Shown piece after piece: positions 1-9,301 of a stretch of DNA of 64,000 bases. Each line of letters begins with the position of its first letter. Position 1 is the stretch's first letter. The DNA is taken from NCBI RefSeq assembly GCF_044797955.1, contig NZ_CP085211.1, positions 496,001-560,000 of the forward strand, read 5' to 3'. The notes below the pieces were generated by a model. It was not told the origin of the DNA. It ran no database searches and worked only from the letters and a program-made list of their open reading frames with translations. A program made the position numbers and the translations under genes. Source of the stretch: Idiomarina seosinensis_A. GTDB lineage: Bacteria > Pseudomonadota > Gammaproteobacteria > Enterobacterales > Alteromonadaceae.

Positions 1-1000
1 GTTGCTTCAGTTGCTGCAGTTGGCTTGTCAGCGCGCGCACGGCCCGCGCCTGCAGCTCATCCGAGCGTTGTGACTGTTGTTGCAGCTGGCGCTGAGGGTG
101 TTGCTGTTGCAGACGCAGCTGTAAGTGCTGCCATTGTTGCAAAGCCGCCTTTAATTTACGTTGCTGAGCCAGAACCAGACGCTGCTGCAAAGCACTGATT
201 TGTTGCGCGCTCTGACTGCGATCTTTGGTGACCACCTCGGCGGCAGAAGAGGGGGTAGGTGCGCGCAGATCGGCAACAAAATCGCAGATGGTAAAGTCAA
301 TCTCGTGACCGACAGCGCTGATAACCGGCATCGGCGCATCCAGCAGCAGCCGGGCGACCTGCTCGTCATTAAAGCACCATAAGTCTTCAATGGAGCCGCC
401 GCCACGGCCGACAATCAGTACGTCCACCTCATTACGGTTAAAGGCACTGCGCAGCATATGCTGCAACTGCGGGATCGCCGACTCGCCCTGTACTGAACTG
501 GGGTAAATAACCACTTCAACCTGAGGATCGCGGCGTTTCATTACCGCCAGAATATCCTGGATCGCAGCCCCGGTGGGGGATGTGACCACGCCAACCCGGC
601 GAATATCGGCAGGCAGCGGGCGCTTGCGTTCGTTAGCGAACAGGCCTTCGGCGGCTAACTTAACCTTTAACTCTTCAAAGCGCTGCTGCAACAGCCCCTG
701 GCCGGCATCTTCAATATGCTCGACCAGCAGCTGATAATCCCCGCGCGGTGCATAAACGGTCACCCGCGCGCGCACCAGCACCTGCACACCGTTTTGCGGG
801 CGCACCTTAGCCCGCTGATTATTGCCCCGGAACATAGCACAGCGGATCTGCGCCTTTTCGTCTTTTAAAGTAAAGTACCAGTGGCCGGAACCCGGCGCCG
901 CAAAATTCGATACCTCACCCACCAGCCAGACATTACCAAAGCCTTGCTCCAGCGTCCGCCGAATATCGTTGTTCAGCTTCGAAACCGAATAAACATCCAT
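1..1000 (-). CDS. xseA: Exodeoxyribonuclease VII large subunit, 3' end outside window
   Basis: XseA is the large subunit of exonuclease VII, a cytoplasmic nuclease that with XseB degrades single-stranded DNA in both directions. About 333 codons are visible from the ATG at 1000 (MDVYSVSKLNND...), and the frame runs off the left edge. The first ~100 residues are the OB-fold domain (GEVSNF, GHWYFTLKDE). The family motif GRGGGSIEDLW lies near residues 196-206 and is followed by SAVGHEIDFT. The Gln- and Leu-rich coiled-coil region (QQLQQLKQ type) begins close to the window edge. The gene has no usual guaB neighbour inside the window; a REP array separates it from the convergent-looking hydrolase gene to the right. 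Identification is secure; only completeness is unknown. Confidence 0.95.
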   Translation of the reverse strand, partial: MDVYSVSKLNNDIRRTLEQGFGNVWLVGEVSNFAAPGSGHWYFTLKDEKAQIRCAMFRGNNQRAKVRPQNGVQVLVRARVTVYAPRGDYQLLVEHIEDAGQGLLQQRFEELKVKLAAEGLFANERKRPLPADIRRVGVVTSPTGAAIQDILAVMKRRDPQVEVVIYPSSVQGESAIPQLQHMLRSAFNRNEVDVLIVGRGGGSIEDLWCFNDEQVARLLLDAPMPVISAVGHEIDFTICDFVADLRAPTPSSAAEVVTKDRSQSAQQISALQQRLVLAQQRKLKAALQQWQHLQLRLQQQHPQRQLQQQSQRSDELQARAVRALTSQLQQLKQ

Positions 1001-1022
1001 AAAATAATCCCATCACCCTGAC

Positions 1023-1175
1023 GTAGCTTGCGTCCTGACCGTAGCTTGCGTCCTGACGCAAGATCCAAAGTCGCGTCAGGACGCGACCTACATCCTGACG
1101 CAAGACCCAAAGTCGCGTCAGGACGCGACCTACATCCTGACGCAAGATCCAAAGTCGCGTCAGGACGCGACCTAC
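1023..1175. repeat. REP array with three 42-bp tandem units
   Basis: Several palindromic elements sit between xseA and the hydrolase gene. Units starting at 1071, 1113 and 1155 repeat with a 42-bp period and pair a GTCGCGTC-stem element (read on the minus strand) with a half element of the CTTGCG type. The last CTAC (1172-1175) is the reverse complement of GTAG and supplies the stop codon of the minus-strand hydrolase gene. Confidence 0.9.
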
Positions 1176-2356
1176 AATTGGATATCGATCCACACCAGAC
1201 GGTGATCTGAGGAGGCGCCGCGCTTGGCCATTAATCGGTAGCCTGGCTCGCCTTCAGTTGGCCAGAACACGCCGGCATCCTTAACAATCAAATCGTCGGA
1301 GGGTAGCACATAGTCGACCCGGTTACGCCAGGCAGCAGTATGATACTTCGCATCATCCTGCTCCGGACTATGCTGCACAGCGCCCTGACTCATTGGTTTG
1401 ACATCATTAACCCGCGGGTGCTCCAGCAGTTGCTCAATGGCACCTTCAACACCGCCACGATCCGGGCCGGCATTTAAATCTCCCAACACCACAAACGAAG
1501 CATCCCCGGCCAAGCCTCCGCGCACGCCATTATCGTCGTACAAATAATTGTCCAGGCCCGGCGTTAGGTAATCCCGAAACAAACGGATTTCGTCAAAATT
1601 CTTCATCCCGTTACGGTTTTCCGGACCATCAAAACCCGGTGGTGTGGGGTGGGTGGCCAGCAGATGGATGGTTTTATCACCAATCTTCACCGGCACGTCC
1701 CAGTGTGACTTCGAGCTTAGCGGAAACTGCGCCATCACCTCATCGGAGTACCAAGGCTCGTCCGTTAGCTCACCGTTTTCAGCCGGTACTTTGGGCACAT
1801 GGTGGCCGGGCATGTCCTGCCACAAAAAATGCTGAAAGGTGCGGGCCTGTTCTGCTAATAACGGATAGCGCGACAAAATCACCATACCGTACTGGCCCGG
1901 ATACCAGCCAAAGCCCCAGGCGTCATTGCCGCGGCCCGTCGCTTCGCCATCGCGGTTAAGATCAAAGGGCGACGGAACACCGGTATTTACCGGCGCCATG
2001 TAAACATGAGGGTAATCAATGGGTGCCAGGCCGTTTTGTGACTGACCCAAAAAGTCCTTTAAAAAAACCTCAATGCCCCGTTGCCGGTCGACATAATCAA
2101 ACTCATTTAACAGCACAATATCCGGCCGCACACGCTGCAGAATTTCGGCAATGCCGGCAATTTGCTCATGTCCCTGCGCCAGTTTTTCCGGCACCGGCGA
2201 CTCAGTCACCTTGGGTAACTGTTCATATTCGACATAATTACTGGCATCCATACTGACATTAAATGTCGCAATACGGACGCGATCGGTCGCAAAAGAAGCA
2301 TTAGAAAGCATAAAAAATACAACAATAAAAAAAATAAAAGAACGCATAAAGCCCAT
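1172..2356 (-). CDS. Secreted endonuclease/exonuclease/phosphatase (EEP) family hydrolase
   Basis: A 394-residue protein with an N-terminal signal peptide (hydrophobic FIFFIVVFFML, cleavage near SFA|T). EEP-family signatures are present in order: NEFDYVD near residue 99 (metal-binding Glu), ATHPTPP near residue 235, LGDLNAGPD near residue 290 (GDxN motif) and SDHRLVW near the C terminus (catalytic Asp-His pair). The family includes nucleases, sphingomyelinases and phosphatases; the exact substrate cannot be told, but an exported phosphodiesterase or phosphomonoesterase is likely. The ATG at 2356 has an AGG seven bases upstream; a second ATG three codons later is possible. The TAG stop is part of a REP element, so the last codon abuts the palindrome. 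Confidence 0.85.
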   Translation of the reverse strand: MGFMRSFIFFIVVFFMLSNASFATDRVRIATFNVSMDASNYVEYEQLPKVTESPVPEKLAQGHEQIAGIAEILQRVRPDIVLLNEFDYVDRQRGIEVFLKDFLGQSQNGLAPIDYPHVYMAPVNTGVPSPFDLNRDGEATGRGNDAWGFGWYPGQYGMVILSRYPLLAEQARTFQHFLWQDMPGHHVPKVPAENGELTDEPWYSDEVMAQFPLSSKSHWDVPVKIGDKTIHLLATHPTPPGFDGPENRNGMKNFDEIRLFRDYLTPGLDNYLYDDNGVRGGLAGDASFVVLGDLNAGPDRGGVEGAIEQLLEHPRVNDVKPMSQGAVQHSPEQDDAKYHTAAWRNRVDYVLPSDDLIVKDAGVFWPTEGEPGYRLMAKRGASSDHRLVWIDIQL

Positions 2357-2745
2357 GATTACGCCTGTTGAGGAACCGCTATGACAGTTTTTTACAATAA
2401 TGGTTCATAAGGTGCTAGGCAAGCGCGAGTTAATTGACTAAAATATGTCACATATCTGAAACACAAATGTTCCAAAAGTGTAATCCAGAGCGCAATGAAA
2501 TCAGCCAGCTTAATCAGAACATCCACTTGTTCAAACCCACGCGCCGCGTGTTTGGTCATCAGCTTTCCTGTTGCCAATCAGCAGCTATGCCGTGGTGCCT
2601 GGCATCGGTCAGCAAATAACTCCAATACAGATTATTTCCTGATCGAAAAAAGTTCCCTTCTGCGCTACATGTTCATCAAATTGTCACACTTCTTTTGTAT
2701 AAATTCTTCATCAAATGGCTTCCACCCTCTGTAAAGGAAAAAGAT
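2357..2745. other. Intergenic region upstream of the TonB receptor
   Basis: A 389-bp AT-rich gap without a convincing gene; short frames on both strands lack ribosome binding sites and family features. A TATAAA box at 2698-2703 is a possible -10 for the downstream receptor, but no good -35 stands at the right distance. No REP element is present, unlike most gaps in this half of the window. Confidence 0.5.
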
Positions 2746-5700
2746 ATGCGTTTTTCAAGCCAATTTAAACGTGCTGCACTGGCAGCGGCAATTAGTGCGA
2801 CTCTGTCTGCACCTGTTTTAGCGCAGGATACAGCGTCTGCTATGCGTGGTTCGGTTGTAGGTCCTCAGGGTAACCCGGCGACTTCTACTGATATCATTAT
2901 TGAACACATGCCGTCTGGATCAACAGTGCGGGTGTCCACTGATGAGAACGGCAACTTTATTGCTAACGGTTTGCGTGTAGGCGGACCTTACCGGGTCGTG
3001 CTGGACTCCGACACTTACCGCGACGCTGTCTACTCTGACATCTTTATCAAGTTAGGTGATACCTACCGTCTGCAGGCTCAGCTTGAAGGTGAGACGATGG
3101 AACGCCTTGAAGTCACCGGCCAGGCCATTAACATGGCGAGCTTAAATACCGGCTCTTCAAGTTCTTTCGGTGAAGAAAACATCGAATCAATGCCTGCATT
3201 TAACCGTGATTTAAAAAGCATCCTTCGCCAGAACCCGCTGGCTGTAAGCTTGTCTGATGAAGATTCATCACTAACGGTAGCCGGTTCCAACCCTCGCTAC
3301 AACTCAATCACTGTTGATGGCATCGGTCAGAACGATGACTTCGGACTTAATGGCAACGGTTACCCAACGCAGCGCTCGCCGATTTCATTGTCAGCTATCC
3401 AGGAACTGTCAATCGACGTTGTTCCTTTCTCTGCCAAAAATGGTGGTTTTAGTGGCGCGAAAATAAACGCCGTTACTAAGTCCGGTACCAACGAATTCGA
3501 AGGCGAACTGTTCTACGAATACGCTAGCGACAGCCTGGCCGGTGACCCGGAAGCTAACCGTTATGATGAAGACGCTACAGCACCAGAGCTGGATTTTACA
3601 GAGAAAACCTGGGGTGGTGCACTGGGCGGCCCAATCATTAAAGATAAATTGTTCTTCTTCGCTTCGTACGAAACCTACGAAGAGCCAAAAGGTATCGCCC
3701 GCGGTCCGGTCGGCGCGGCAGCTAACCAGGTTGCCAGTGTGACCGAAGCAGAAATCGACGAAGTATCTGAAGTGGCCCGTAACGTCTACGGCGTTGAACC
3801 GGGTGTCTGGGACGCACGTCCAGAAGAAGAAGACGAGAAATTCCTGCTGAAACTGGACTGGAACATCAGCAATGAGCATCGCGCATCGTTGACTTATCAG
3901 ACAGCAGAAAGTAACAACACCAATAACAATACCGGTGGTCGTGACGCCATTACCTTATCCAGTGGCTGGTACGATAAAAGCGAAGATATGAGCGCTTATG
4001 CGTTGCAGGTGTTTTCAAACTGGAATGCTAACTTAGCAACTGACGTTAAGATCTCTTACAAAGATGTTGAAACCGCACAGGCACCACTGCTGGGTCTGGG
4101 TTTTGGCGACGTGACAGTGCAAACCTCTGACGGTTTTGTTGAACTGGGTCCTGACCGTTACCGTCATGCTAACGAGCTGAACAACACCACCACCGAAATT
4201 CAGTTTAACGGTGAATACCTGACCGGCGACCATGCCATCGGTTTTGGTTTTGAATGGGAAGAAATCGACGTATTTAACCTGTTCGTTAATGACTCGCGCG
4301 GCATCTGGGAATTCGACTCAATCGAAGACTTCCGCAACCGTACGGCGTCAGATTTCCGCTACCGTAATGCCTACACCAATGTGTCCTCAGACGGTGCAGC
4401 ATCGTTCACTAATGGTGGCACCGCCATCTACATCGAAGATACCTGGACGCCAACCTGGAATCTTGAAGTGACCGCCGGTTTGCGTTACGAAAGACAGTCT
4501 GCTGATGACACTCCAACCTATAACGAGAACTTTGAAGCGCGTTACGGCTTCCCGAACACTGAAAACCTGGATGGCGAAAGCATCTTGTTGCCACGCGCAG
4601 GCTTTAAGTGGGATCTGAACGACAATTATCGCTTACGTGGTGGCTTTGGTCGTTACGCAGGTGGTCGTCCTAATGTCTGGATCGCCAACGCTTATTCAAA
4701 TGACGGCGTGACCATAGTCAACTCTGACCTGCGTCAGCTGGATCCATCAGTATATCTGGAAAACGTTGATATCACGTCAGTTCCTGAAGCGGTTCAAAAT
4801 ACCCTGCAGGCAGGTGACGGTAACACTACACCAATTGACCCGAACTTTGAGCTGCCAAACGAATGGCGTTACAGCTTAGCGCTGGACTACAGCGGCGACC
4901 TGGGTATGCTGGGTAAAGACTGGTTTGCCAGTGTTGAATTTATTCGCACACGTAAGCAGTCAGACGTTCAGTGGGTTGACTTAGGCCGTACACCATTATT
5001 GGATGAAGACGGCAACGTAGTTACTACTCCGGACGGTGGCCGTATCATTTACGCAGTCGATGATCCGCTGGATAACTTTACGCCATCAGCTCCGGGTGAC
5101 TTTAACGGCGTAAACCGTTACGACATCATGTTGACCAACGGCTACGGCGGTGAAAGTAACATCTTTACCGGTAGCATCGGTAAAGCCTGGAATAACGGCC
5201 TGAGCTTTAATGCCAGCTACACTAATCAGGACATCGAAGAAGCGGTTAACGGTGGTTCATCACGTGCTGAGTCGAACTACCAGTACGTCACTGTGTTGGA
5301 TCGTCAAAACCCGCAACCAGCAACGGCCGGATATGAGATTGAACACCGCTTTGTGCTGACGGCACAATACAAAACCGAGTTCTTTGACGGTTATCAGTCT
5401 AAATTCAACCTGTTCTACGAGCGTGTGTCAGGGCGTCCTTACAGCTGGGCTTTAAGTTCTTTCAGAGACCAGTGGTTGGGTGACCAAACATCGTTTGACG
5501 ACTCTGACCAGTACCTGGCGTACATTCCGAGTGGTCCTAACGACCCGGCAGTTCGCTACGAAGGCGGCATGACCTATGAAAGCTTCATGGAACTGGCCGA
5601 AGCAGCTGGTGTTGACGGATATGCCGGTGGGTACACGCCGCGTAACGGCAGCCGTGGTCCGTGGAATACCAACATTGACTTCCGCTACGAGCAGGAAATC

Positions 5701-5964
5701 CCAGGGTTGTTAAACGACCACCGCGGTAGTTTCTACATTGACGTGAAAAACGTGTTAGCGCTGATTGATGAAGAAAGCGCACAAAAACACATTATTCCGT
5801 TCGCAGATACTACTCAGACCATGGTTGACTGGGCGATTGACCCGGAAACAACTCAGTACGTTTACTCGCCAGTATTTGGTGGTTTCGATGACTTCGCACC
5901 GACCAGCTACCGGGCAAGTGAATCAACCTGGCAAATCAAACTGGGTGTAAGCTACAAGTTTTAA
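2746..5964 (+). CDS. TonB-dependent receptor with carboxypeptidase-regulatory-like N-terminal domain (Oar-like)
   Basis: An outer-membrane transporter of 1072 residues. The start chosen is the ATG at 2746 (MRFSSQFKRAALAAAI...), which has AAAGGAAAA just upstream and opens a clean signal peptide ending SAPVLAQ; the frame is open 17 codons further but those lack a signal. After the signal comes a carboxypeptidase-regulatory-like beta-sandwich (about residues 28-110, SAMRGSVVGPQGNPA...), then a plug domain (NPRYNSITVDGIGQND, KSGTNEFEGELF) and a long beta-barrel ending in an aromatic residue (KLGVSYKF). This architecture is common in Alteromonadales and Xanthomonadales, where such receptors take up oligosaccharides, peptides or other large substrates. 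The substrate is unknown. A strong terminator follows 16 bases after the stop. Confidence 0.9.
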   Translation: MRFSSQFKRAALAAAISATLSAPVLAQDTASAMRGSVVGPQGNPATSTDIIIEHMPSGSTVRVSTDENGNFIANGLRVGGPYRVVLDSDTYRDAVYSDIFIKLGDTYRLQAQLEGETMERLEVTGQAINMASLNTGSSSSFGEENIESMPAFNRDLKSILRQNPLAVSLSDEDSSLTVAGSNPRYNSITVDGIGQNDDFGLNGNGYPTQRSPISLSAIQELSIDVVPFSAKNGGFSGAKINAVTKSGTNEFEGELFYEYASDSLAGDPEANRYDEDATAPELDFTEKTWGGALGGPIIKDKLFFFASYETYEEPKGIARGPVGAAANQVASVTEAEIDEVSEVARNVYGVEPGVWDARPEEEDEKFLLKLDWNISNEHRASLTYQTAESNNTNNNTGGRDAITLSSGWYDKSEDMSAYALQVFSNWNANLATDVKISYKDVETAQAPLLGLGFGDVTVQTSDGFVELGPDRYRHANELNNTTTEIQFNGEYLTGDHAIGFGFEWEEIDVFNLFVNDSRGIWEFDSIEDFRNRTASDFRYRNAYTNVSSDGAASFTNGGTAIYIEDTWTPTWNLEVTAGLRYERQSADDTPTYNENFEARYGFPNTENLDGESILLPRAGFKWDLNDNYRLRGGFGRYAGGRPNVWIANAYSNDGVTIVNSDLRQLDPSVYLENVDITSVPEAVQNTLQAGDGNTTPIDPNFELPNEWRYSLALDYSGDLGMLGKDWFASVEFIRTRKQSDVQWVDLGRTPLLDEDGNVVTTPDGGRIIYAVDDPLDNFTPSAPGDFNGVNRYDIMLTNGYGGESNIFTGSIGKAWNNGLSFNASYTNQDIEEAVNGGSSRAESNYQYVTVLDRQNPQPATAGYEIEHRFVLTAQYKTEFFDGYQSKFNLFYERVSGRPYSWALSSFRDQWLGDQTSFDDSDQYLAYIPSGPNDPAVRYEGGMTYESFMELAEAAGVDGYAGGYTPRNGSRGPWNTNIDFRYEQEIPGLLNDHRGSFYIDVKNVLALIDEESAQKHIIPFADTTQTMVDWAIDPETTQYVYSPVFGGFDDFAPTSYRASESTWQIKLGVSYKF

Positions 5965-5980
5965 GGCATCCAATCGATGA

Positions 5981-6020
5981 AAAGCCTGGTTCGGAGTTAA
6001 GTCCGGACCAGGCTTTTTTT
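5981..6020 (+). terminator. Rho-independent terminator after the TonB receptor
   Basis: AAAGCCTGGTTCGGA (5981-5995) pairs with TCCGGACCAGGCTTT (6002-6016) around a short loop and is followed by a run of T. Confidence 0.9.
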
Positions 6021-6127
6021 TGCGCTAATTCTCTGGCGCTAAACACGCGGTCGGCGGCCGGCGCTATAGACTCCCCTGATAAAGTCAGCTAATCTGCGGT
6101 CATTTGTAAAAAACGCAGAACACACCC

Positions 6128-7537
6128 ATGGAACTTAGCTGGACCAGCCTACTGCCCTCATTACTGGCGATCGTTTTTGCCATCATCACCCGTAAAGTTT
6201 TGCTGGCGCTGATTGGCGGCATTATTCTTGCCAATCTGTTGTTATTCTGGCCTTCGCCCAGTGCTACGGGGCAGGGTGTTTTGCTCAGTAGTGGTACTAC
6301 CCTGGTCGACCCCGGCAACATGCTGGTGTGGTTTTTTACCTTAGGCATCGGTGCGTTATTTGGTGTGCTGGAAAAAGGCGGTACCTTTCGTCAGTTCGTT
6401 AACAAACTCGAGCAAAAGCAATGGGTCGAATCCAAACGCCAGGCGCGGATGATGACCTGGGTGCTGGGTGTCGTGGTGTTTATCGAATCCAACGTCACCA
6501 TCATGATATCCGGCACCACATCGCGGCCGGTATATGACCGGCTGGGCATTTCGCGCGAAAAGCTGGCGTATATTGTTGACTCCACCTGTGCCGCTATCTG
6601 CATTTTAATCCCGCTGAATGCCTGGGGCGCATTTAATTTAACCCTGATTGCCGACCAGGGCGTGCAGCAACCCTTATGGGTGTTTATTCAGTCGCTGGCG
6701 TTTAATTTTTACGCCATTTTTGCAGTGTTGTTAGCGCTTCTGGTCGCCTGGTTTGACTGGAATATTGGCCCGATGAAAACCTTTGAGCGCAATGCTGTCC
6801 CAAACACAGAGCCAAGTCGAGTCGCAGACAATAACGGCGCCAATAAGCCCGGTCCGCAGCCGGATCAGAGTAAGTTAAGCTCAGGTACCTGGGTGGTGCT
6901 GGCCAGCTTAGTGTCACTGATTGTAATGGTGCCGCTGATGCTGCTGGTTACCGGTAACGGTGTACTGGTTGAGGGTGACGGCACCTTAAGTGTCTTTATT
7001 GCCATTTACACTGCGCTGGGCCTGGCAGTTATCGGTACCCTTGCAACCGGGTCTGCCGGGGCGGCTAAAGTCATTCAATATGCGCTGCAGGGGGCCTGGA
7101 ATATTCTGCCGCTGGCGGTGATCCTGTGGTTATCCATTACCCTGGGCGGGTTAACCCGAGAGCTGGGTACAGGGGAGTTTTTAGCGGCTGCGTTAGATGG
7201 CTCAGTCAGTATCTGGATGCTGTTACCACTTATTTTTGTGCTGGCGGCCATTACCGGATTTTCTATTGGGTCCAGCTGGGGTACCTTTGCCATTATGCTG
7301 CCGCTGGCCATACCCATTGCCATGAGCCTGGGGCTGCCGGCGGCGCCGTTTATTGCCGCAGCGATTTCCGGTGGCATTTTTGGTGACCACGCCTCGCCGA
7401 TATCCGATACCACCATCATTGCCTCCATGGCCAGCGGCACTGAACATATCGATCACGTCTGGACGCAGCTGCCCTATGCATTGTTGGCCGGTGCCGGTGC
7501 CACCATAGCTTACGCCATTACCGGAGCCATGCTGTAG
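6128..7537 (+). CDS. NhaC-family Na+/H+ antiporter
   Basis: A 469-residue inner-membrane protein with about eleven or twelve hydrophobic segments and the NhaC-family signature region (FIESNVTIMISGTTSRPVYD near residues 118-138; GGIFGDHASPISDTTIIASM near residues 415-434). The family exchanges Na+ for H+, or organic acids with cations in some members, which suits a marine bacterium. The short hydrophilic stretch near residues 215-245 is a cytoplasmic or periplasmic loop. The TAG stop is the TAG of a REP element whose stem follows at once. The gene is monocistronic, between a terminator and the hipBA promoter. Ion specificity is inferred from family only. Confidence 0.88.
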   Translation: MELSWTSLLPSLLAIVFAIITRKVLLALIGGIILANLLLFWPSPSATGQGVLLSSGTTLVDPGNMLVWFFTLGIGALFGVLEKGGTFRQFVNKLEQKQWVESKRQARMMTWVLGVVVFIESNVTIMISGTTSRPVYDRLGISREKLAYIVDSTCAAICILIPLNAWGAFNLTLIADQGVQQPLWVFIQSLAFNFYAIFAVLLALLVAWFDWNIGPMKTFERNAVPNTEPSRVADNNGANKPGPQPDQSKLSSGTWVVLASLVSLIVMVPLMLLVTGNGVLVEGDGTLSVFIAIYTALGLAVIGTLATGSAGAAKVIQYALQGAWNILPLAVILWLSITLGGLTRELGTGEFLAAALDGSVSIWMLLPLIFVLAAITGFSIGSSWGTFAIMLPLAIPIAMSLGLPAAPFIAAAISGGIFGDHASPISDTTIIASMASGTEHIDHVWTQLPYALLAGAGATIAYAITGAML

Positions 7538-7560
7538 CTTGCGTCTTTGACGCAAGCTAC
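7534..7560. repeat. REP element supplying the antiporter stop codon
   Basis: GTAG plus a CTTGCGTC stem, TTT loop and complementary stem, closing with CTAC; the element is fully palindromic. Its TAG at 7535-7537 is the stop codon of the antiporter gene. Confidence 0.9.
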
Positions 7561-7586
7561 TCTGATCCCACAACCCCAGGATTAAA

Positions 7587-7615
7587 TTGACAAAAGAGGC
7601 CCTGCCTCCTAATAT
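7587..7615 (+). promoter_or_regulatory. Sigma-70 promoter of hipBA
   Basis: TTGACA at 7587-7592 and TAATAT at 7610-7615 are spaced by 17 bases, a near-consensus promoter. The -10 box overlaps the first HipB-type operator. Confidence 0.8.
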
Positions 7616-7632
7616 CCTAGCTAACTAGGATT
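7613..7632. promoter_or_regulatory. HipB-type operator 1
   Basis: The inverted repeat TATCCT-N8-AGGATT matches the TATCC-N8-GGATA operator known for E. coli HipB. It overlaps the -10 box, so binding would block transcription. Confidence 0.75.
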
Positions 7633-7661
7633 TATTTAAAAATCGAGCTATCTCGTTAAAT

Positions 7662-7681
7662 AATCCTTTTAACCTAGGATT
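7662..7681. promoter_or_regulatory. HipB-type operator 2
   Basis: The inverted repeat AATCCT-N8-AGGATT has the same geometry as operator 1 and lies 49 bases downstream, ending four bases before the hipB start codon. Two sites of the same kind suggest cooperative autoregulation. Confidence 0.75.
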
Positions 7682-7685
7682 TAAA

Positions 7686-7970
7686 ATGGCAAAGCGAATT
7701 ATCATTCCAACCAAACCGGATCTTAATCAGCCGCTCTCCGTGTCGCAGATAGCAAACTATGTGCGCTATAAAAGAGCGAGCCTTGGTATGACACTGGAAG
7801 ACGCTGCAAGCCTTTGTGGGCTTTCTAAACAAGCCTACAATAACGTTGAAAAAGGCTTGCCAAATGTGCGTATCGAGACCGTGTTCAAAGTGCTCGAAGG
7901 GCTTGGCATCAAGCTTTTTATTAACGAACAACAAGAATCACCAGCGGGTCGAAATGATGGCTGGTATTGA
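7686..7970 (+). CDS. hipB: HipB-like antitoxin, XRE-family DNA-binding protein
   Basis: A 94-residue protein with a helix-turn-helix of the Cro/C1 (XRE) type at about residues 25-78 (YKRASLGMTLEDAASLCGLSK, then VEKGLPNVRIETVFKVLEGLG). It is the antitoxin and autorepressor of the pair: it should bind HipA and the two inverted repeats upstream. The C-terminal tail (NEQQESPAGRNDGWY) is hydrophilic and probably flexible, as in E. coli HipB. The stop lies 17 bases inside the hipA frame, so the two genes are translationally coupled. Confidence 0.88.
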   Translation: MAKRIIIPTKPDLNQPLSVSQIANYVRYKRASLGMTLEDAASLCGLSKQAYNNVEKGLPNVRIETVFKVLEGLGIKLFINEQQESPAGRNDGWY

Positions 7971-9294
7971 TAGCAAACCTGTTAACCAGCCACGGCTGAC
8001 GGTTTGGGCTGGCGCACAACGCGTTGGCGACGTTATCTTTCAGAAACCCGGCACTTGTCAGTTGCACTACGACCAAAGCTGGCAACAGCAGGGTTTTTCG
8101 CTGTCACCGCACTTACCGTTTGACCAGCCTTGTCGGGCGCTAGCGACAACCAACTTCATCCGTAATTTATTTCCAGAAGGTGGTGCCTTTGAAACTTTAC
8201 TGGCTACCGAGCATCTGTCAAAAAATAACCTCTACGGCATATTGGCGACAATTGGTGCGGACACGGCGGGTGCGTTAACGTTTGCCCAGGAGCAGGTGCA
8301 ACAACAATCAGAGAGCGCACTACGGCAAGTCAATCAGTATGAAATTATAGAACGACTGCGGCACAATCGGTCGTTGGCAGTTTGGGACGACAAGTATCGG
8401 TTATCGCTGGCCGGTGTGCAGAACAAACTCAACGTATTATGCCGCGCGGACGGATCGCTTTATTTGGCTGACGGACAATACGCCAGTACGCACATTTTAA
8501 AGTTTGCGTCAGAGCAGTATCCCTCAATCGTGTTGAATGAATATTATTGTATGCGGCTGGCGAGAGCAGTGGGCCTGCCGACCGCGGAGGTTGAAATCCA
8601 GCATTTCGGTGTATACCCAGCATTATTAGTGAAACGCTTTGACCGTCAGGTTACCGAGCATAAAGTGGCTAAGCGGCATGTTATTGATGGCTGTCAGGCG
8701 CTGAATATGTCGCCGGATTATAAATATGAGCAAAACTTTGGTAGTGGTCGTGATGTGGCGGCCATCCGCGACGGGGTATCGATTAAAAAGCTGTATCAGT
8801 TTTTAGCCATAACGAGCGTACCGGCATTGGCTCGGCAGCAACTTATTGACTGGGTTCTTTTTAATATAATTATTGGCAACAGCGATGCCCATGGTAAGAA
8901 CGTTAGTTTTTACTACGGCAAGGAAGGGCCGCGACTAACACCTTTTTATGACATGGTATCGGTGGGTTTTGAAGCACTGCAGAATGACTCACTGGACACC
9001 AGTCTGGCGATGGCCATTGGTGATAACTTTAATCAGGACCAGCTGACCGCCTACGATCTGCTGTCGATGGCGGACGAACTGGGTATAAATTTTGATTATT
9101 TAAAACGCCGTATCAATCGGCTGACCGGGCTTGTCGACAACCACTGCGGAACGCTTGAGCTTGCGGCAGAAACCCTGAACGAAGCAGAGCAGCAAAAGCT
9201 AGTGGAACTGGTGGATTTTGTCGCTGAACGCAATCAAGCGCTAAGAGCGCAAATTGCTGAATTTAATGTTGTAATAAAGACCGCATTTGAGTGA
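7954..9294 (+). CDS. hipA: HipA-like serine/threonine kinase toxin
   Basis: A 446-residue HipA-family kinase. In E. coli HipA phosphorylates glutamyl-tRNA synthetase and induces growth arrest. The start at 7954 (MMAGIDSKPV...) overlaps hipB by 17 bases; upstream in-frame ATGs fall inside hipB and would give an unrelated N terminus. Visible signatures are the N-terminal HipA_N region (VWAGAQRVGDVIFQ), SLAGVQNKL near residue 152, KRFDRQ near residue 230, the catalytic loop NIIIGNSDAHGKN near residue 308 and the metal-binding LTPFYDMVS near residue 330. All key kinase residues appear intact, so the toxin should be active. The essential gene tadA starts seven bases after the stop. Confidence 0.9.
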   Translation: MMAGIDSKPVNQPRLTVWAGAQRVGDVIFQKPGTCQLHYDQSWQQQGFSLSPHLPFDQPCRALATTNFIRNLFPEGGAFETLLATEHLSKNNLYGILATIGADTAGALTFAQEQVQQQSESALRQVNQYEIIERLRHNRSLAVWDDKYRLSLAGVQNKLNVLCRADGSLYLADGQYASTHILKFASEQYPSIVLNEYYCMRLARAVGLPTAEVEIQHFGVYPALLVKRFDRQVTEHKVAKRHVIDGCQALNMSPDYKYEQNFGSGRDVAAIRDGVSIKKLYQFLAITSVPALARQQLIDWVLFNIIIGNSDAHGKNVSFYYGKEGPRLTPFYDMVSVGFEALQNDSLDTSLAMAIGDNFNQDQLTAYDLLSMADELGINFDYLKRRINRLTGLVDNHCGTLELAAETLNEAEQQKLVELVDFVAERNQALRAQIAEFNVVIKTAFE

Positions 9295-9301
9295 CCAAAA
9301 G

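Noticed and set aside
933..1210. Open reading frames of 60-86 codons on both strands across the REP array (LTRLWILRQD-type repeats)
   Set aside because: They are translations of the palindromic tandem repeats, lack ribosome sites and resemble no protein.
2392..2619. Small frames between the EEP hydrolase and the TonB receptor
   Set aside because: No ribosome site, no recognisable feature, and overlapping candidates on both strands.
3409..3879. A 156-codon minus-strand frame inside the TonB receptor gene
   Set aside because: Antisense shadow with no start signal and no protein features.
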